This document shows positions 47,830-55,733 of a stretch of 64,000 nucleotides of DNA, piece after piece (the stretch's first letter is position 1; every line of letters starts with the position of its first letter). The position numbers were made by a program, and so were the translations under genes. The stretch is taken from the NCBI RefSeq assembly GCF_037652055.1, contig NZ_JBBKAH010000001.1, positions 62,001-126,000 on the forward strand, in the 5' to 3' direction. Source of the DNA: Pelagibius sp037652055. Its GTDB lineage: Bacteria > Pseudomonadota > Alphaproteobacteria > Kiloniellales > Kiloniellaceae. Under the pieces are notes generated by a model. It saw only the letters and a program-made list of their open reading frames with translations. It did not search any database and had not been told where the DNA came from.

Positions 47830-48194
47830 CCTGGCTTCCAACGATTTCCCGGCCGTCCCGGGAGTGTTAACGGTCCGTTCACCTAAGCGTCCTGGCGAGC
47901 CGATTACGGCCGCAAGTCTAGCACGAAGCTTAGGGGACGAGGGTAAAGGCTTCCTTGCGGGCCGGGAGTGGCGCCGCGGCGACCCTTGCGGGGCAAAACC
48001 CCGGAAAACGGGCCTTTCCACCCCACGCGGAGGCGGGTTGCGCGACGGGTTGCGCGGCTGCCGGCTTGCCCGGATAATGCGCGCCTTTTCCCGGGCTGCC
48101 GCCCGACGGCAAGGCAACGGGCGGCAGAGCCAAAGGTTTCAGCAAAGCTTTCAGCAGAAGTTTCAGCAGACGTTTCAGGGGGGACGCGAACAGC
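47830..48194. other. purE upstream region with 12-bp tandem repeat
   Basis: A 365-base gene-free divergent region. At 48137-48184 are four tandem 12-mers: TTTCAGCAAAGC, TTTCAGCAGAAG, TTTCAGCAGACG and a degenerate TTTCAGGGGGGA that contains the purE ribosome-binding site. The repeat could modulate purE translation or bind a regulator (inference). Confidence 0.65.
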
Positions 48195-48692
48195 ATGGCG
48201 GAGCAGCAGCCGCAGGTCGGAATCATCATGGGCAGCCAGTCGGACTGGCCGACCATGAAGCACGCCGCCGAGGTGTTGGAGCGGCTGGGCGTCGCCCACG
48301 AGGTCCGCATCGTTTCCGCCCACCGCACCCCGCAGCGGCTCTACGACTACGCCACCACGGCACGCGAGCGCGGCCTGAAGGTCGTCATCGCCGGCGCCGG
48401 CGGGGCCGCCCATCTGCCCGGCATGGCCGCCGCCATGACGCCGCTGCCGGTCTTCGGCGTGCCGATCGAAAGCAAGGCGCTGAAGGGCCAGGACTCGCTG
48501 CTCTCCATCGTGCAGATGCCCGGCGGCATTCCGGTCGGCACCCTGGCCATCGGCAAAGCCGGCGCCATCAACGCCGGCCTGCTGGCCGCCGCCGTCATCG
48601 CCCTCAGCGATCCCCAGGTCGCCACGGCGCTGGACGACTGGCGCCGGCAGCAGACGGCCGCCGTCGCCGAACGGCCCCAGGACGAAGCCTGA
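48195..48692 (+). CDS. purE: N5-carboxyaminoimidazole ribonucleotide mutase
   Basis: 165 residues, class I PurE: VGIIMGSQSDWPTMKHAAEVL, VSAHRTPQRLYDYA (catalytic His region), VIAGAGGAAHLPGMAAAMT and SIVQMPGGIPVGTLAIGKAGA. It converts N5-CAIR to CAIR in de novo purine synthesis, using the product of PurK encoded 42 bases downstream. A G-rich ribosome-binding site lies within the upstream tandem repeat. Confidence 0.96.
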   Translation: MAEQQPQVGIIMGSQSDWPTMKHAAEVLERLGVAHEVRIVSAHRTPQRLYDYATTARERGLKVVIAGAGGAAHLPGMAAAMTPLPVFGVPIESKALKGQDSLLSIVQMPGGIPVGTLAIGKAGAINAGLLAAAVIALSDPQVATALDDWRRQQTAAVAERPQDEA

Positions 48693-48734
48693 ACGTCTTT
48701 TCCGCCCCCCGCGTCTCCCGAAGGAAACCCGATC

Positions 48735-49841
48735 TTGCCCGAATTGACCGGCCCCCTTGACCGCCCCTTGAGCCCAGGCGCCACCATCGGCATTCTCGGC
48801 AGCGGCCAGCTGGGCCGCATGGCGGCGCTGGCCGCCGCGCGCCTCGGCTACCGCTGCCACGTCTACGGGCCGGAAGCGGACGCCCCGGCGAACCAGGTGT
48901 GCGACGCCGCGACGGTGGCAGCCTACGACGACGTCGCGGCCCTGACCCGCTTCGCCGCGGCGGTCGACGTAGTGACCTTCGAATTCGAGAACATCCCGCT
49001 GGCGACCGTCGAGGTACTGGAGAAGCTGGCGCCGCTGCGGCCCGGCGCCGCCGTGCTGTCGATCTGCCAGCACCGCCTGCGCGAGAAGGACTTCTGCAAC
49101 GGCGTTTCGGTGCCGACCACCGCCTACCGCGCCGCCGAGGACGTCGGCGGCCTGCGCCGGGCGGTCGAAGCGATCGGCACGCCCTGCATCCTGAAGAGTG
49201 CCGAGCTGGGCTATGACGGCAAAGGCCAGGTGCGCATCACGGCAGAGAGCGATCTGGCGGAAGCCTGGGCCGCGATGCGCGGCCACGCGGCGGACGCCGT
49301 CGGCATCGTCGAGGCCATCGTCCCGTTCCGCATGGAGATCTCGGCGATCGTCGCGCGTTCGGCCGACGGCAGCGTGCGCACCTATGTGCCGGTGGAGAAT
49401 CGTCACAAGAACCACATCCTGGACGAGACCATCGCGCCGGCCAACCTGCCGGACGAACTCTCCGACCGCGCCGAGGCCATCGCCCGCCACCTGGCCAAGG
49501 AGATGGGACTGATCGGCCTGCTGGCGGTCGAAATGTTCGTCACCCACGACAACAAGATCCTGGTCAACGAACTGGCGCCACGGCCGCACAACTCCGGACA
49601 CTGGACCCTCGACGCCTGCGTCACCTCGCAGTTCGAACAGTTCATCCGCGCCGTCGCCGGCCTGCCGCTGGGCTCGACCGAGCGCCTCTGCGACGCGGTG
49701 ATGAAGAACCTTCTGGGCGACGAGGTGAACGACTGGCTGCGGATCCTCTCCGAGCCCGGCAACAAGCTGCATCTCTACGGCAAGGCCGAAGCGCGGCCGG
49801 GCCGCAAGATGGGCCACGTCACCCGCCTGATCCGGCGCTGA
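48735..49841 (+). CDS. purK: N5-carboxyaminoimidazole ribonucleotide synthase
   Basis: 368-residue ATP-grasp enzyme: IGILGSGQLGRMAALAAARLG, VVTFEFENIP, TPCILKSAELGYDGKGQ (ATP-binding loop), and VNELAPRPHNSGHWT with metal ligands. It carboxylates AIR with bicarbonate and ATP, feeding PurE. The start is TTG 48735 with AAGGAAA upstream. It is co-transcribed with purE. Confidence 0.96.
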   Translation: MPELTGPLDRPLSPGATIGILGSGQLGRMAALAAARLGYRCHVYGPEADAPANQVCDAATVAAYDDVAALTRFAAAVDVVTFEFENIPLATVEVLEKLAPLRPGAAVLSICQHRLREKDFCNGVSVPTTAYRAAEDVGGLRRAVEAIGTPCILKSAELGYDGKGQVRITAESDLAEAWAAMRGHAADAVGIVEAIVPFRMEISAIVARSADGSVRTYVPVENRHKNHILDETIAPANLPDELSDRAEAIARHLAKEMGLIGLLAVEMFVTHDNKILVNELAPRPHNSGHWTLDACVTSQFEQFIRAVAGLPLGSTERLCDAVMKNLLGDEVNDWLRILSEPGNKLHLYGKAEARPGRKMGHVTRLIRR

Positions 49842-49859
49842 CCGCACCGGGCCTGGCGG

Positions 49860-50234
49860 CTATGGCTGCGGGCAGAAGCGTTTCAGCGCATCCAGCAACT
49901 GCTCGCTGAGCACCGGCTTGATGAGGATATCGGCCGGATGGTCGGCCTTGATCCGCTGCTGGGTTTCCGGTTCGGTCGAGCCGGTCACATAGACGGTCGG
50001 TACTGGCTTGTGGCGATGAATTTCAAACGCCGCGTCGACGCCGTCCTTTTCGCCCTGCAGGCGGACGTCCATGAAAATCAGAGCCGGGTCGTTCTCCCGG
50101 GCGAGCTTCACCGCCTCGTCCGCCGACAGTGCGATTCCGCAAACCTCATAACCTGCCGACTCGACGATCACCCTGAAGTACTCGGCAATGATCTGTTCGT
50201 CCTCGACGATGAGAACCTTTGGTGTGGTCTGCAT
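49860..50234 (-). CDS. Single-domain response regulator, partner of adjacent HisKA_2 kinase
   Basis: 124 residues. It is a receiver with acidic pocket VEDE, phospho-acceptor Asp56 in IFMDVRLQGEKDG, and conserved Thr and Lys in VTGST and IKPVLS. There is no output domain. It begins 14 bases after the kinase gene, so the two form a transcriptional and signalling pair. Confidence 0.9.
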   Translation of the reverse strand: MQTTPKVLIVEDEQIIAEYFRVIVESAGYEVCGIALSADEAVKLARENDPALIFMDVRLQGEKDGVDAAFEIHRHKPVPTVYVTGSTEPETQQRIKADHPADILIKPVLSEQLLDALKRFCPQP

Positions 50235-50248
50235 GCGAAAGCCTCAAT

Positions 50249-51814
50249 TCAGGATCGGGGAGTCTTGTCCAAAGGTATCGTAAACGCGATGCAGAATCCG
50301 TCTTCACCAAAACGCCGTGTCTGCGCGCGCAGCTGTGCCGCCAAGGAGCGCACAATCATACTGCCGACGGTGCCGCCGTCGCCGGCCGGGCCGGCAAGGC
50401 CGACACCGTTATCGCTAACGCTGAGCTGAAGGCGATTGCCGTCGATCCGCTTCGCCACTACCTCGATCCGACCCGCGCGCCCGTCCGGAAATGCGTGTTT
50501 GGCGGCATTGGACAGCAACTCCGTTACCAGAAGGCCGATAGGAACAGCCTGTTCGAGATCCAATCCGATCTCGTCAACCGAGGTATCGATACTGATCCCG
50601 CGATCATCCAGTCCGGCACCGCGGCCCTGCTGATCGCAGAGATCGGTCAGGAAGCTTCGCAGGTCCACCGTCGCCAGATCCTGCGCGGAGATGAGCTTCT
50701 GATGCACGAGACTGATGGCATGCAGTCGCGAACGGATTCCGGCCAGACGCTGGTCCAGAGGTGAATCGTTTCCGCGCATGGCTTCCAGGGCCAGCATGGC
50801 ATCGATGAACTGGAGATTGTTCTTGACGCGGTGATAGACCTCCTGCAGCAGCACATCGCGCTCATGCAGCAGTCGCCGCAGCTGAGCATTCGCGGCAATG
50901 ATGTCCTTCGCGTCGGCGTTCTCGCGCTGGGCGCTCCAGAACAGCAAGCCGACCAGTGAACTCATCATCGTAATCGCCAGGAGGCTGAGACGAAAATTGA
51001 CGTCGAAGATTCCCGCCTCGACCGCGGCAAGGGTCAGCCCGCAGAACGCAAACGGGCCCAGGACAACGAAGGGCAAGGTACGCCTGAGCGTCGCACCACC
51101 GGGCCCGGGCCCCATGACGAGGAACATCCAGCCCCAGGTCGGGCGGGCCAACATTAAAGCCACGAACATCAGGAAGAAGCCGACCGCGGTGTGGAGGGAC
51201 ATCGCCGTGTAGACGAACACCGCGTAGAGTGACTCGGCATCGAAGGCATATCCCACCAAGGCCAGGGTGGTGACGAGGAGACCGGCCAGCACCAGCAGCC
51301 CGTAGAGGTCGCCATTCAGAAAGCGTCCGCGGCGACGGCGAACCAGCAGGCAGCCCGCCGCCAGCATCAGGCAGGTCGCCGTGGCGGGCGACATATAGAC
51401 CTCCGCCAGCGCCCCCGAAAAACTGAAGAGAAACTGGTCCAGGCCGATTTGCAGCGGGCTAGCCAGAAGCGCCAGATCAGCCAGGGCGAGACAGAGAAGG
51501 AAGCCTGCCCCCAGTCTCTTGGATCCGGGTCTCACGAAGCGCCGCCGGGACACTCCGCCAAGCGTCAGCAAAGCGCAGAGAAGCAGGCCCACCGCAGTGG
51601 TGATCGCCATGCTGCGGCTTCCGGTCGCCTCGCCGCGAGCCGCGGCAACGTCCATGCCCCAGCCGACGAACAGGACGACGCCCGCCAGAACGGCGACGAT
51701 TGCACAAAGGACCCGCGCGCCCCCGCGCGCCCGTCTCGCGCGGATACGGGAGGTCAGCGACGCACTATCATAGATTGAAATCGTGCCGGGAAAAGGGGAT
51801 ACGGCCATCACCAT
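50249..51814 (-). CDS. HisKA_2 family membrane sensor histidine kinase
   Basis: 521 residues. Seven to eight membrane helices fill residues about 30-300 (MASE-like sensor, no recognised name), followed by a short coiled coil, the HisKA_2 H-box with His328 in EVYHRVKNNLQFIDAML, and an HATPase (LLVTELLSNAAKHAF; SVSDNGVGL). HisKA_2/HWE kinases usually phosphorylate stand-alone receivers such as the one encoded next to it. ATG 51814 and ATG 51808 are both possible; no clear ribosome-binding site is visible. Confidence 0.88.
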   Translation of the reverse strand: MVMAVSPFPGTISIYDSASLTSRIRARRARGGARVLCAIVAVLAGVVLFVGWGMDVAAARGEATGSRSMAITTAVGLLLCALLTLGGVSRRRFVRPGSKRLGAGFLLCLALADLALLASPLQIGLDQFLFSFSGALAEVYMSPATATCLMLAAGCLLVRRRRGRFLNGDLYGLLVLAGLLVTTLALVGYAFDAESLYAVFVYTAMSLHTAVGFFLMFVALMLARPTWGWMFLVMGPGPGGATLRRTLPFVVLGPFAFCGLTLAAVEAGIFDVNFRLSLLAITMMSSLVGLLFWSAQRENADAKDIIAANAQLRRLLHERDVLLQEVYHRVKNNLQFIDAMLALEAMRGNDSPLDQRLAGIRSRLHAISLVHQKLISAQDLATVDLRSFLTDLCDQQGRGAGLDDRGISIDTSVDEIGLDLEQAVPIGLLVTELLSNAAKHAFPDGRAGRIEVVAKRIDGNRLQLSVSDNGVGLAGPAGDGGTVGSMIVRSLAAQLRAQTRRFGEDGFCIAFTIPLDKTPRS

Positions 51815-52140
51815 GCATGGGCAAAATAGGTACCAATTGACTACTAAATGCTGACAAATCGGACGATACGATGATGACAGCCCGCCCTACCACTGTGAAG
51901 TGTGTTTATCGTGTGACCGCCGGCAGGTGAAGGCCCAGCCACGAACGCCCCGGCAAGATTCCAGCAATGACTATAACGCGCAGCGGCGCGGCGTTTTGCC
52001 GGCTACCCGAGGTCACCTCCAATATCATTTGTCACCGCCGGTTAATTCTTTGAGGTCAATGAAGCTGCGATAGTCTCAATGCAAGGGCGTGACAATCCGG
52101 CAGGCCACCCGCTTATACTGCTCCTCCACGGATCGACTTG
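51815..52140. other. Divergent intergenic region with candidate sigma-70 promoter
   Basis: 326 bases without a gene. For the PAS gene, GTGACA (52089-52094) and TTATAC (52113-52118), spaced 18 bases, form a plausible promoter. The rest shows no strong repeat. Confidence 0.4.
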
Positions 52141-52653
52141 ATGCAGCAGATCACCGACGCGGATCAGATCCAGAGCGCCCTCATCCGGCGGCTCTATCTC
52201 TACTGGCGGAGCAAGTGCCGCGACGGCGCGATTCCGCGCCGCGCGGACATCGATCCCGTCGACATCCCGAAGCTGGTGCCGAACATGCTGATCGCGGACA
52301 TCGAGCAGGATCCCTTTCGCGTGCGTTACCGGCTGGTCGGCACCAAGGTCGTGGAGATGACCGGTTTCGAATTCACCGGCAGGTACCTCGACGAGATCGT
52401 GCTGCCCGATGACGAAGGCCCCTTCCTGGAATGCTACCAGACCGCCTGCGCCAGCAGATTGCCGGTGATGGCGCGCATCAAGTGGCACCTGGCGGACGAC
52501 ACCGTCGGCGAATACGATATCTGCATCTTCCCCTTGTCCGACGACGGCATCACCGTGAACAAGGCGGTATCGATCGAATGCTACGAGAACGTCGGGCGGG
52601 ACTACCTCTTCCTCAGCCGCAGCGGTTCGCAGACCGGCCGCAAGACACCCTGA
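52141..52653 (+). CDS. PAS domain protein (PAS_5 type)
   Basis: 170 residues. The pattern RRLYLYWRSKCRDGAIPRRADIDPVDIPKLVPNMLIADIE with RYRLVGTKVVEMTGFEFTGRYLDEI is that of PAS_5 (formerly a DUF) proteins common in Rhodospirillales and relatives. It has no output domain or membrane segment. Possible roles are a ligand or redox sensor acting in trans. ATG 52141 is used; TTG 52138 precedes it directly. Confidence 0.85.
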   Translation: MQQITDADQIQSALIRRLYLYWRSKCRDGAIPRRADIDPVDIPKLVPNMLIADIEQDPFRVRYRLVGTKVVEMTGFEFTGRYLDEIVLPDDEGPFLECYQTACASRLPVMARIKWHLADDTVGEYDICIFPLSDDGITVNKAVSIECYENVGRDYLFLSRSGSQTGRKTP

Positions 52654-52660
52654 GAAAAAT

Positions 52661-53416
52661 TCAGCGGCGCGCCGCGCTTCTGAGCGGGCCGCGTCCCACC
52701 GTGCGGCGCCCTGACCCTTCGCGGCGCCGCGCGGCCAGCTTTTCAAAAAGACGGTCAGGCAGATTCAGCGCCGCAGTGACGCCCTTGCCGAGCCGCCCGG
52801 CGACCTGCAGGACCTCGGCGATGCGCCGATCGAGGAAGGCCCAGGTGGCGGCATAGTCTTCCGACTTGTCGTTCAGCCAGAACAGCAGCGTCGAGGAGTA
52901 GACGCCGGAGAGCAGCGCGCGCTTGGTATAGAAATTATAGTCCGTCGCCTTGTCGCCGGCGGCGTACCAGATGGCATCGACGGTGCGGTAGAGGCAGCCC
53001 ATGCCGGTCGCCGCGTTCTGCGGCAGGGCGAAGAAGGCCAGCCCGCTGCGCACCGCCTCCCGGTGGGCGGCAACCGCCTCCAGGCGCGCGCGCACGCCGG
53101 CGGTGATCTTCTCGCGCACCTTCATCGAGGCGAGGTCCAGCCCCTCCAGGCTTTCCAGCATCTGCCGGTCGGCCGCCGTGCTGAAAGCCCGAATCACTTC
53201 CTGGGGGCCACCGGGAAACAGGCGGTGCGCCTCGCCGGCCGGCAGCGCCAGGTCGCGCGCGCCGGCGTCGATCGCGGTCCAGGTCCAGCCGTCGAAAGGC
53301 ACATGGCGCAGCGCCGCGTCGAGCAGGCTGCTGCGCTGTTGGGCGAGCTTCTTCAGCGCCGCCTCGCGGCCCGCGGCGGGGCCGGATTCTGTCTGCTCGG
53401 CGCGGTTCTCAGACAT
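52661..53416 (-). CDS. COQ9 family / rpsU-divergently transcribed protein
   Basis: 251 residues, helical TetR-like fold: LLDAALRHVPFDGWTWTAIDAGARDLALP, ending with DKSEDYAATWAFLDRRIAEVLQVAGRLGK. It matches the COQ9/TIGR02396 family, a lipid-binding accessory factor of ubiquinone biosynthesis. As the family name implies, rpsU is nearby and divergent (54347), with def between. Its ATG overlaps the def stop by eight bases, so the two are translationally coupled. Confidence 0.88.
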   Translation of the reverse strand: MSENRAEQTESGPAAGREAALKKLAQQRSSLLDAALRHVPFDGWTWTAIDAGARDLALPAGEAHRLFPGGPQEVIRAFSTAADRQMLESLEGLDLASMKVREKITAGVRARLEAVAAHREAVRSGLAFFALPQNAATGMGCLYRTVDAIWYAAGDKATDYNFYTKRALLSGVYSSTLLFWLNDKSEDYAATWAFLDRRIAEVLQVAGRLGKGVTAALNLPDRLFEKLAARRREGSGRRTVGRGPLRSAARR

Positions 53417-54020
53417 GGTTCTCTTCCCTTTCTTGCGCGATGGCATCCGGCTCGTCCGCTTCGTCCGCCTCGTCCAATGGGCGGCCGATCTCGCTGGTGA
53501 AGGCCAGCCGGGAAAGGTCGGTCATCCGCTGCGGATAGAGGATGCCGTCCAGGTGGTCGCATTCGTGCTGCACGACGCGGGCGTGGAAGCCCGCCGCCTC
53601 GCGCTCGATCGCCGCCCCGTCGAGATCGAGCCCGCGGTAGCGGATGCGCGTCCAGCGCGGCACCTGGCCGACCAGGCCCGGGACCGAGAGGCAGGCCTCC
53701 GGGCCCAGCGCCTCGTCCTCGGTGAGAGGCTCGATTTCCGGGTTGATGAGAACGGTCAGCGGCACGTCCTCGCGGCCGCATTCGCCGCTCCCGGCCTCCC
53801 CATCCTCCAGCGCGGCGCGGCGGCCGGCGACGAAGAAGATCACCACCCGCAGGGGCACGTGGACCTGGGGCGCGGCGAGGCCGGTGCCGCCGGCATCCTC
53901 CATGGTCTCCAGCATGTCCCGCACGAGGTGGCGGATTTGCGGGGCTGTCGGGTCGGGAACCGGCGCCGCCGGGCGGCGCAGCACCGGATGCCCCATGCGT
54001 GCGATCTTGAGAATTGCCAT
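53409..54020 (-). CDS. def: Peptide deformylase
   Basis: 203 residues with the three deformylase motifs: GTGLAAPQ (45-52), EACLSVPG with metal ligand Cys110 (Ala replaces the usual Gly of EGCLS), and QHECDHLDG with His152/Glu153/His156. It removes the formyl group from nascent proteins. An insertion of about 15 residues (ALEDGEAGSGECGRE) lies between motifs 1 and 2. The EACLS variant and the length suggest a type 3 or secondary deformylase; whether a second copy exists elsewhere cannot be seen. It is followed by coq9. Confidence 0.88.
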   Translation of the reverse strand: MAILKIARMGHPVLRRPAAPVPDPTAPQIRHLVRDMLETMEDAGGTGLAAPQVHVPLRVVIFFVAGRRAALEDGEAGSGECGREDVPLTVLINPEIEPLTEDEALGPEACLSVPGLVGQVPRWTRIRYRGLDLDGAAIEREAAGFHARVVQHECDHLDGILYPQRMTDLSRLAFTSEIGRPLDEADEADEPDAIAQEREENHV

Positions 54021-54346
54021 GAGTTGAATATGGCGCTGCCCCAGGCCGGGGTAAAGGCGTCCCGCTAGGGACGCGCCCGGCCTCCGGCCCCCAAGACGTT
54101 ATGATGAATTTATTCTTATTTTCTAGCCTGACTTTTCGGTGTTTTCAGCAGGCGGGCCGGCCGCGTCCGCGGGGAAAAACCCAGAAACCCCTTCCTTTTT
54201 GCCCGTCCCTATGATACCAAGCGCCCTGTTTCCGCAGCAGTGCTGCCGCGGAAGCGGTTGTTTTGCCCCAACATCTGAGCAATCCAGCCCGAAGGTCTGT
54301 CGGGAGGCAGGCTTTTGACGGCTTACGAAAGGAGCACGGAGCGTCT
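54021..54346. other. Divergent def/rpsU promoter region
   Basis: About 325 bases without a gene. It contains an AT-rich stretch (54104-54140) and a TATGAT at about 54210 that may be the rpsU -10 element, but I find no matching -35 at good spacing. Confidence 0.4.
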
Positions 54347-54550
54347 GTGCAAGTACAGGTTCGCGACAATAACGTCGATCAGGCCCTGCGCGCGCTGAAG
54401 AAGAAGCTGCAGCGCGAGGGTGTCTTCCGGGAAATGAAACTGCGCCGCAACTTCGAGAAGCCTTCCGCGCGCAAGAAGCGCGAGCGGGCCGAGGCTGTGC
54501 GCCGCTATCGCAAGCTGCTGCGCAAGCGGATGGAGCGCGAGGGCTTCTAG
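54347..54550 (+). CDS. rpsU: 30S ribosomal protein S21
   Basis: 67-residue basic protein: VQVRDNNVDQALRALKKKLQ, REMKLRRNFEKPSARKKRER and a C-terminal Arg-rich tail, the full S21 pattern. The start is GTG 54347 with GGAG five bases upstream; the open frame from 54263 adds no homology. S21 helps 16S rRNA pair with mRNA leaders. Confidence 0.94.
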   Translation: MQVQVRDNNVDQALRALKKKLQREGVFREMKLRRNFEKPSARKKRERAEAVRRYRKLLRKRMEREGF

Positions 54551-54726
54551 GCCCCCGCCGAGCTTCTCAGTGCCTGACCCGGTGCGCGCCCGATTCCAGG
54601 GGCGCGCCTGCCGGGAGGGCTCCGGAAGGCGCGATTGCGAAGCCGGGCCGGTCGCCGCGACCGCCCGGTTTGTGATTCCGGCGGACTCCCTGCCGGAAAA
54701 TCCACGCCAGAGAACTGTATGATGTC

Positions 54727-54756
54727 AGGCCGCCGCCCCGGGTGCGCGGCCTTTTT
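54727..54756 (+). terminator. Rho-independent terminator downstream of rpsU
   Basis: AGGCCGC (54727-54733) pairs with GCGGCCT (54746-54752), followed by TTTT. It also lies just beyond the 3' end of the convergent GNAT gene. Confidence 0.6.
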
Positions 54757-54771
54757 GCGTTTGCGCGGTCC

Positions 54772-55389
54772 CTAAGCCGCCTGGGCGTCCGACAGCGGCA
54801 CCAGCCTGGCCATGTGCACGGCGGGCACGGCGGCGCCGTTGCCGCCGGGAATCGCCATGCGGCCGAGTTCCTGGTAGCCGAGCCTGCGGTAGAGCGGCAG
54901 CCCGGTGAGCGTGGCCCAGAGTTCCAGCAGCCGGTGGCCGGCGGCGACAGCCTCGCGCTCGGCATGACGCACCATGCGCGAGCCGAGTCCCCTGCGGGCG
55001 TAGTGCGGATGCACGAAGATCGAGCGGATCTTGGCCGAGGTGGGCGACAGGCAGTAGGCCGGCTCCGCCATGCCGGCGCCGCCTGCGTTCGAATGCGGCA
55101 GATGGCGCGACCAGCCGCCACTGGCAATCACCCTGCCCCCAGCCTCCGGCCCCGCAGCCGCGAGAACATAGTAGGTGCCGTCATCGATCAGGGCGGGATC
55201 GTAGGTACCGTGGCAGAGGAAGGCCTCGACCTCTGCCGGCGAATAGTCCGCGGCGCTCAAGGCCTGAACAGAGAGGAAGTGCATGGCATCGATGGCGGGA
55301 ATGTCGCCGCGCCGCGCTGCGCGCAGGACAAAGGCCTGGGGATCGCCGGGAGTCGCTTTAGGGGGCTGTGAGGAGGGTTGGGACGTCAT
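54772..55389 (-). CDS. GNAT family N-acetyltransferase
   Basis: 205 residues. The acetyl-CoA site is IRSIFVHPHYARRGLGSRMVRHAE (R-x-x-G-x-G), followed by LLELWATLTGLPLYRRLGYQELG, the typical strand-5/helix-4 segment. Substrate unknown. ATG 55389 begins a Pro/Ser-rich leader; the longer open frame to 55536 has no homology character. Confidence 0.88.
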   Translation of the reverse strand: MTSQPSSQPPKATPGDPQAFVLRAARRGDIPAIDAMHFLSVQALSAADYSPAEVEAFLCHGTYDPALIDDGTYYVLAAAGPEAGGRVIASGGWSRHLPHSNAGGAGMAEPAYCLSPTSAKIRSIFVHPHYARRGLGSRMVRHAEREAVAAGHRLLELWATLTGLPLYRRLGYQELGRMAIPGGNGAAVPAVHMARLVPLSDAQAA

Positions 55390-55657
55390 CGGATTCACCG
55401 GGTTCGGGAGCCGGATCGAGGTGCGTGTGATGCCGAGCCTCCGGATGGAAGGTTGAGGGCGCCAGCCCCTGCAGCGGAGTCGCCGCATGAACCGCCGCGG
55501 AAGTTGGAGCCCGACCGCATCCGGCCCCGGCACCACACGCCGGGAGCAAGCTGACAGCGGAATGTTTCAGGCTGTTGTCGCGGCAAGCGGAAAAGTGTTT
55601 TCTTTGTTTCTATCCGGGCGCTTCCGCCTGGTTTTCCGTTCGGCAGCCGGACAAAGA
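55390..55657. other. Gene-free region upstream of the GNAT gene
   Basis: No gene seen on either strand; contains the GNAT promoter region and ends at the terminator at 55658. Confidence 0.4.
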
Positions 55658-55683
55658 GAAAGGGGGGCCGAGCCCCCCTTTTC
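55658..55683. terminator. Strong GGGGGGC/GCCCCCC hairpin terminator
   Basis: GGGGGGC-CGA-GCCCCCC flanked by A-rich and T-rich runs, suitable for either strand. It lies 50 bases after the TPR gene stop (minus strand). Confidence 0.75.
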
Positions 55684-55733
55684 ACACACGTCGCGCCGCA
55701 CCGGTGAACGCCGGGGCAAAGGTCGTCAAGGCC

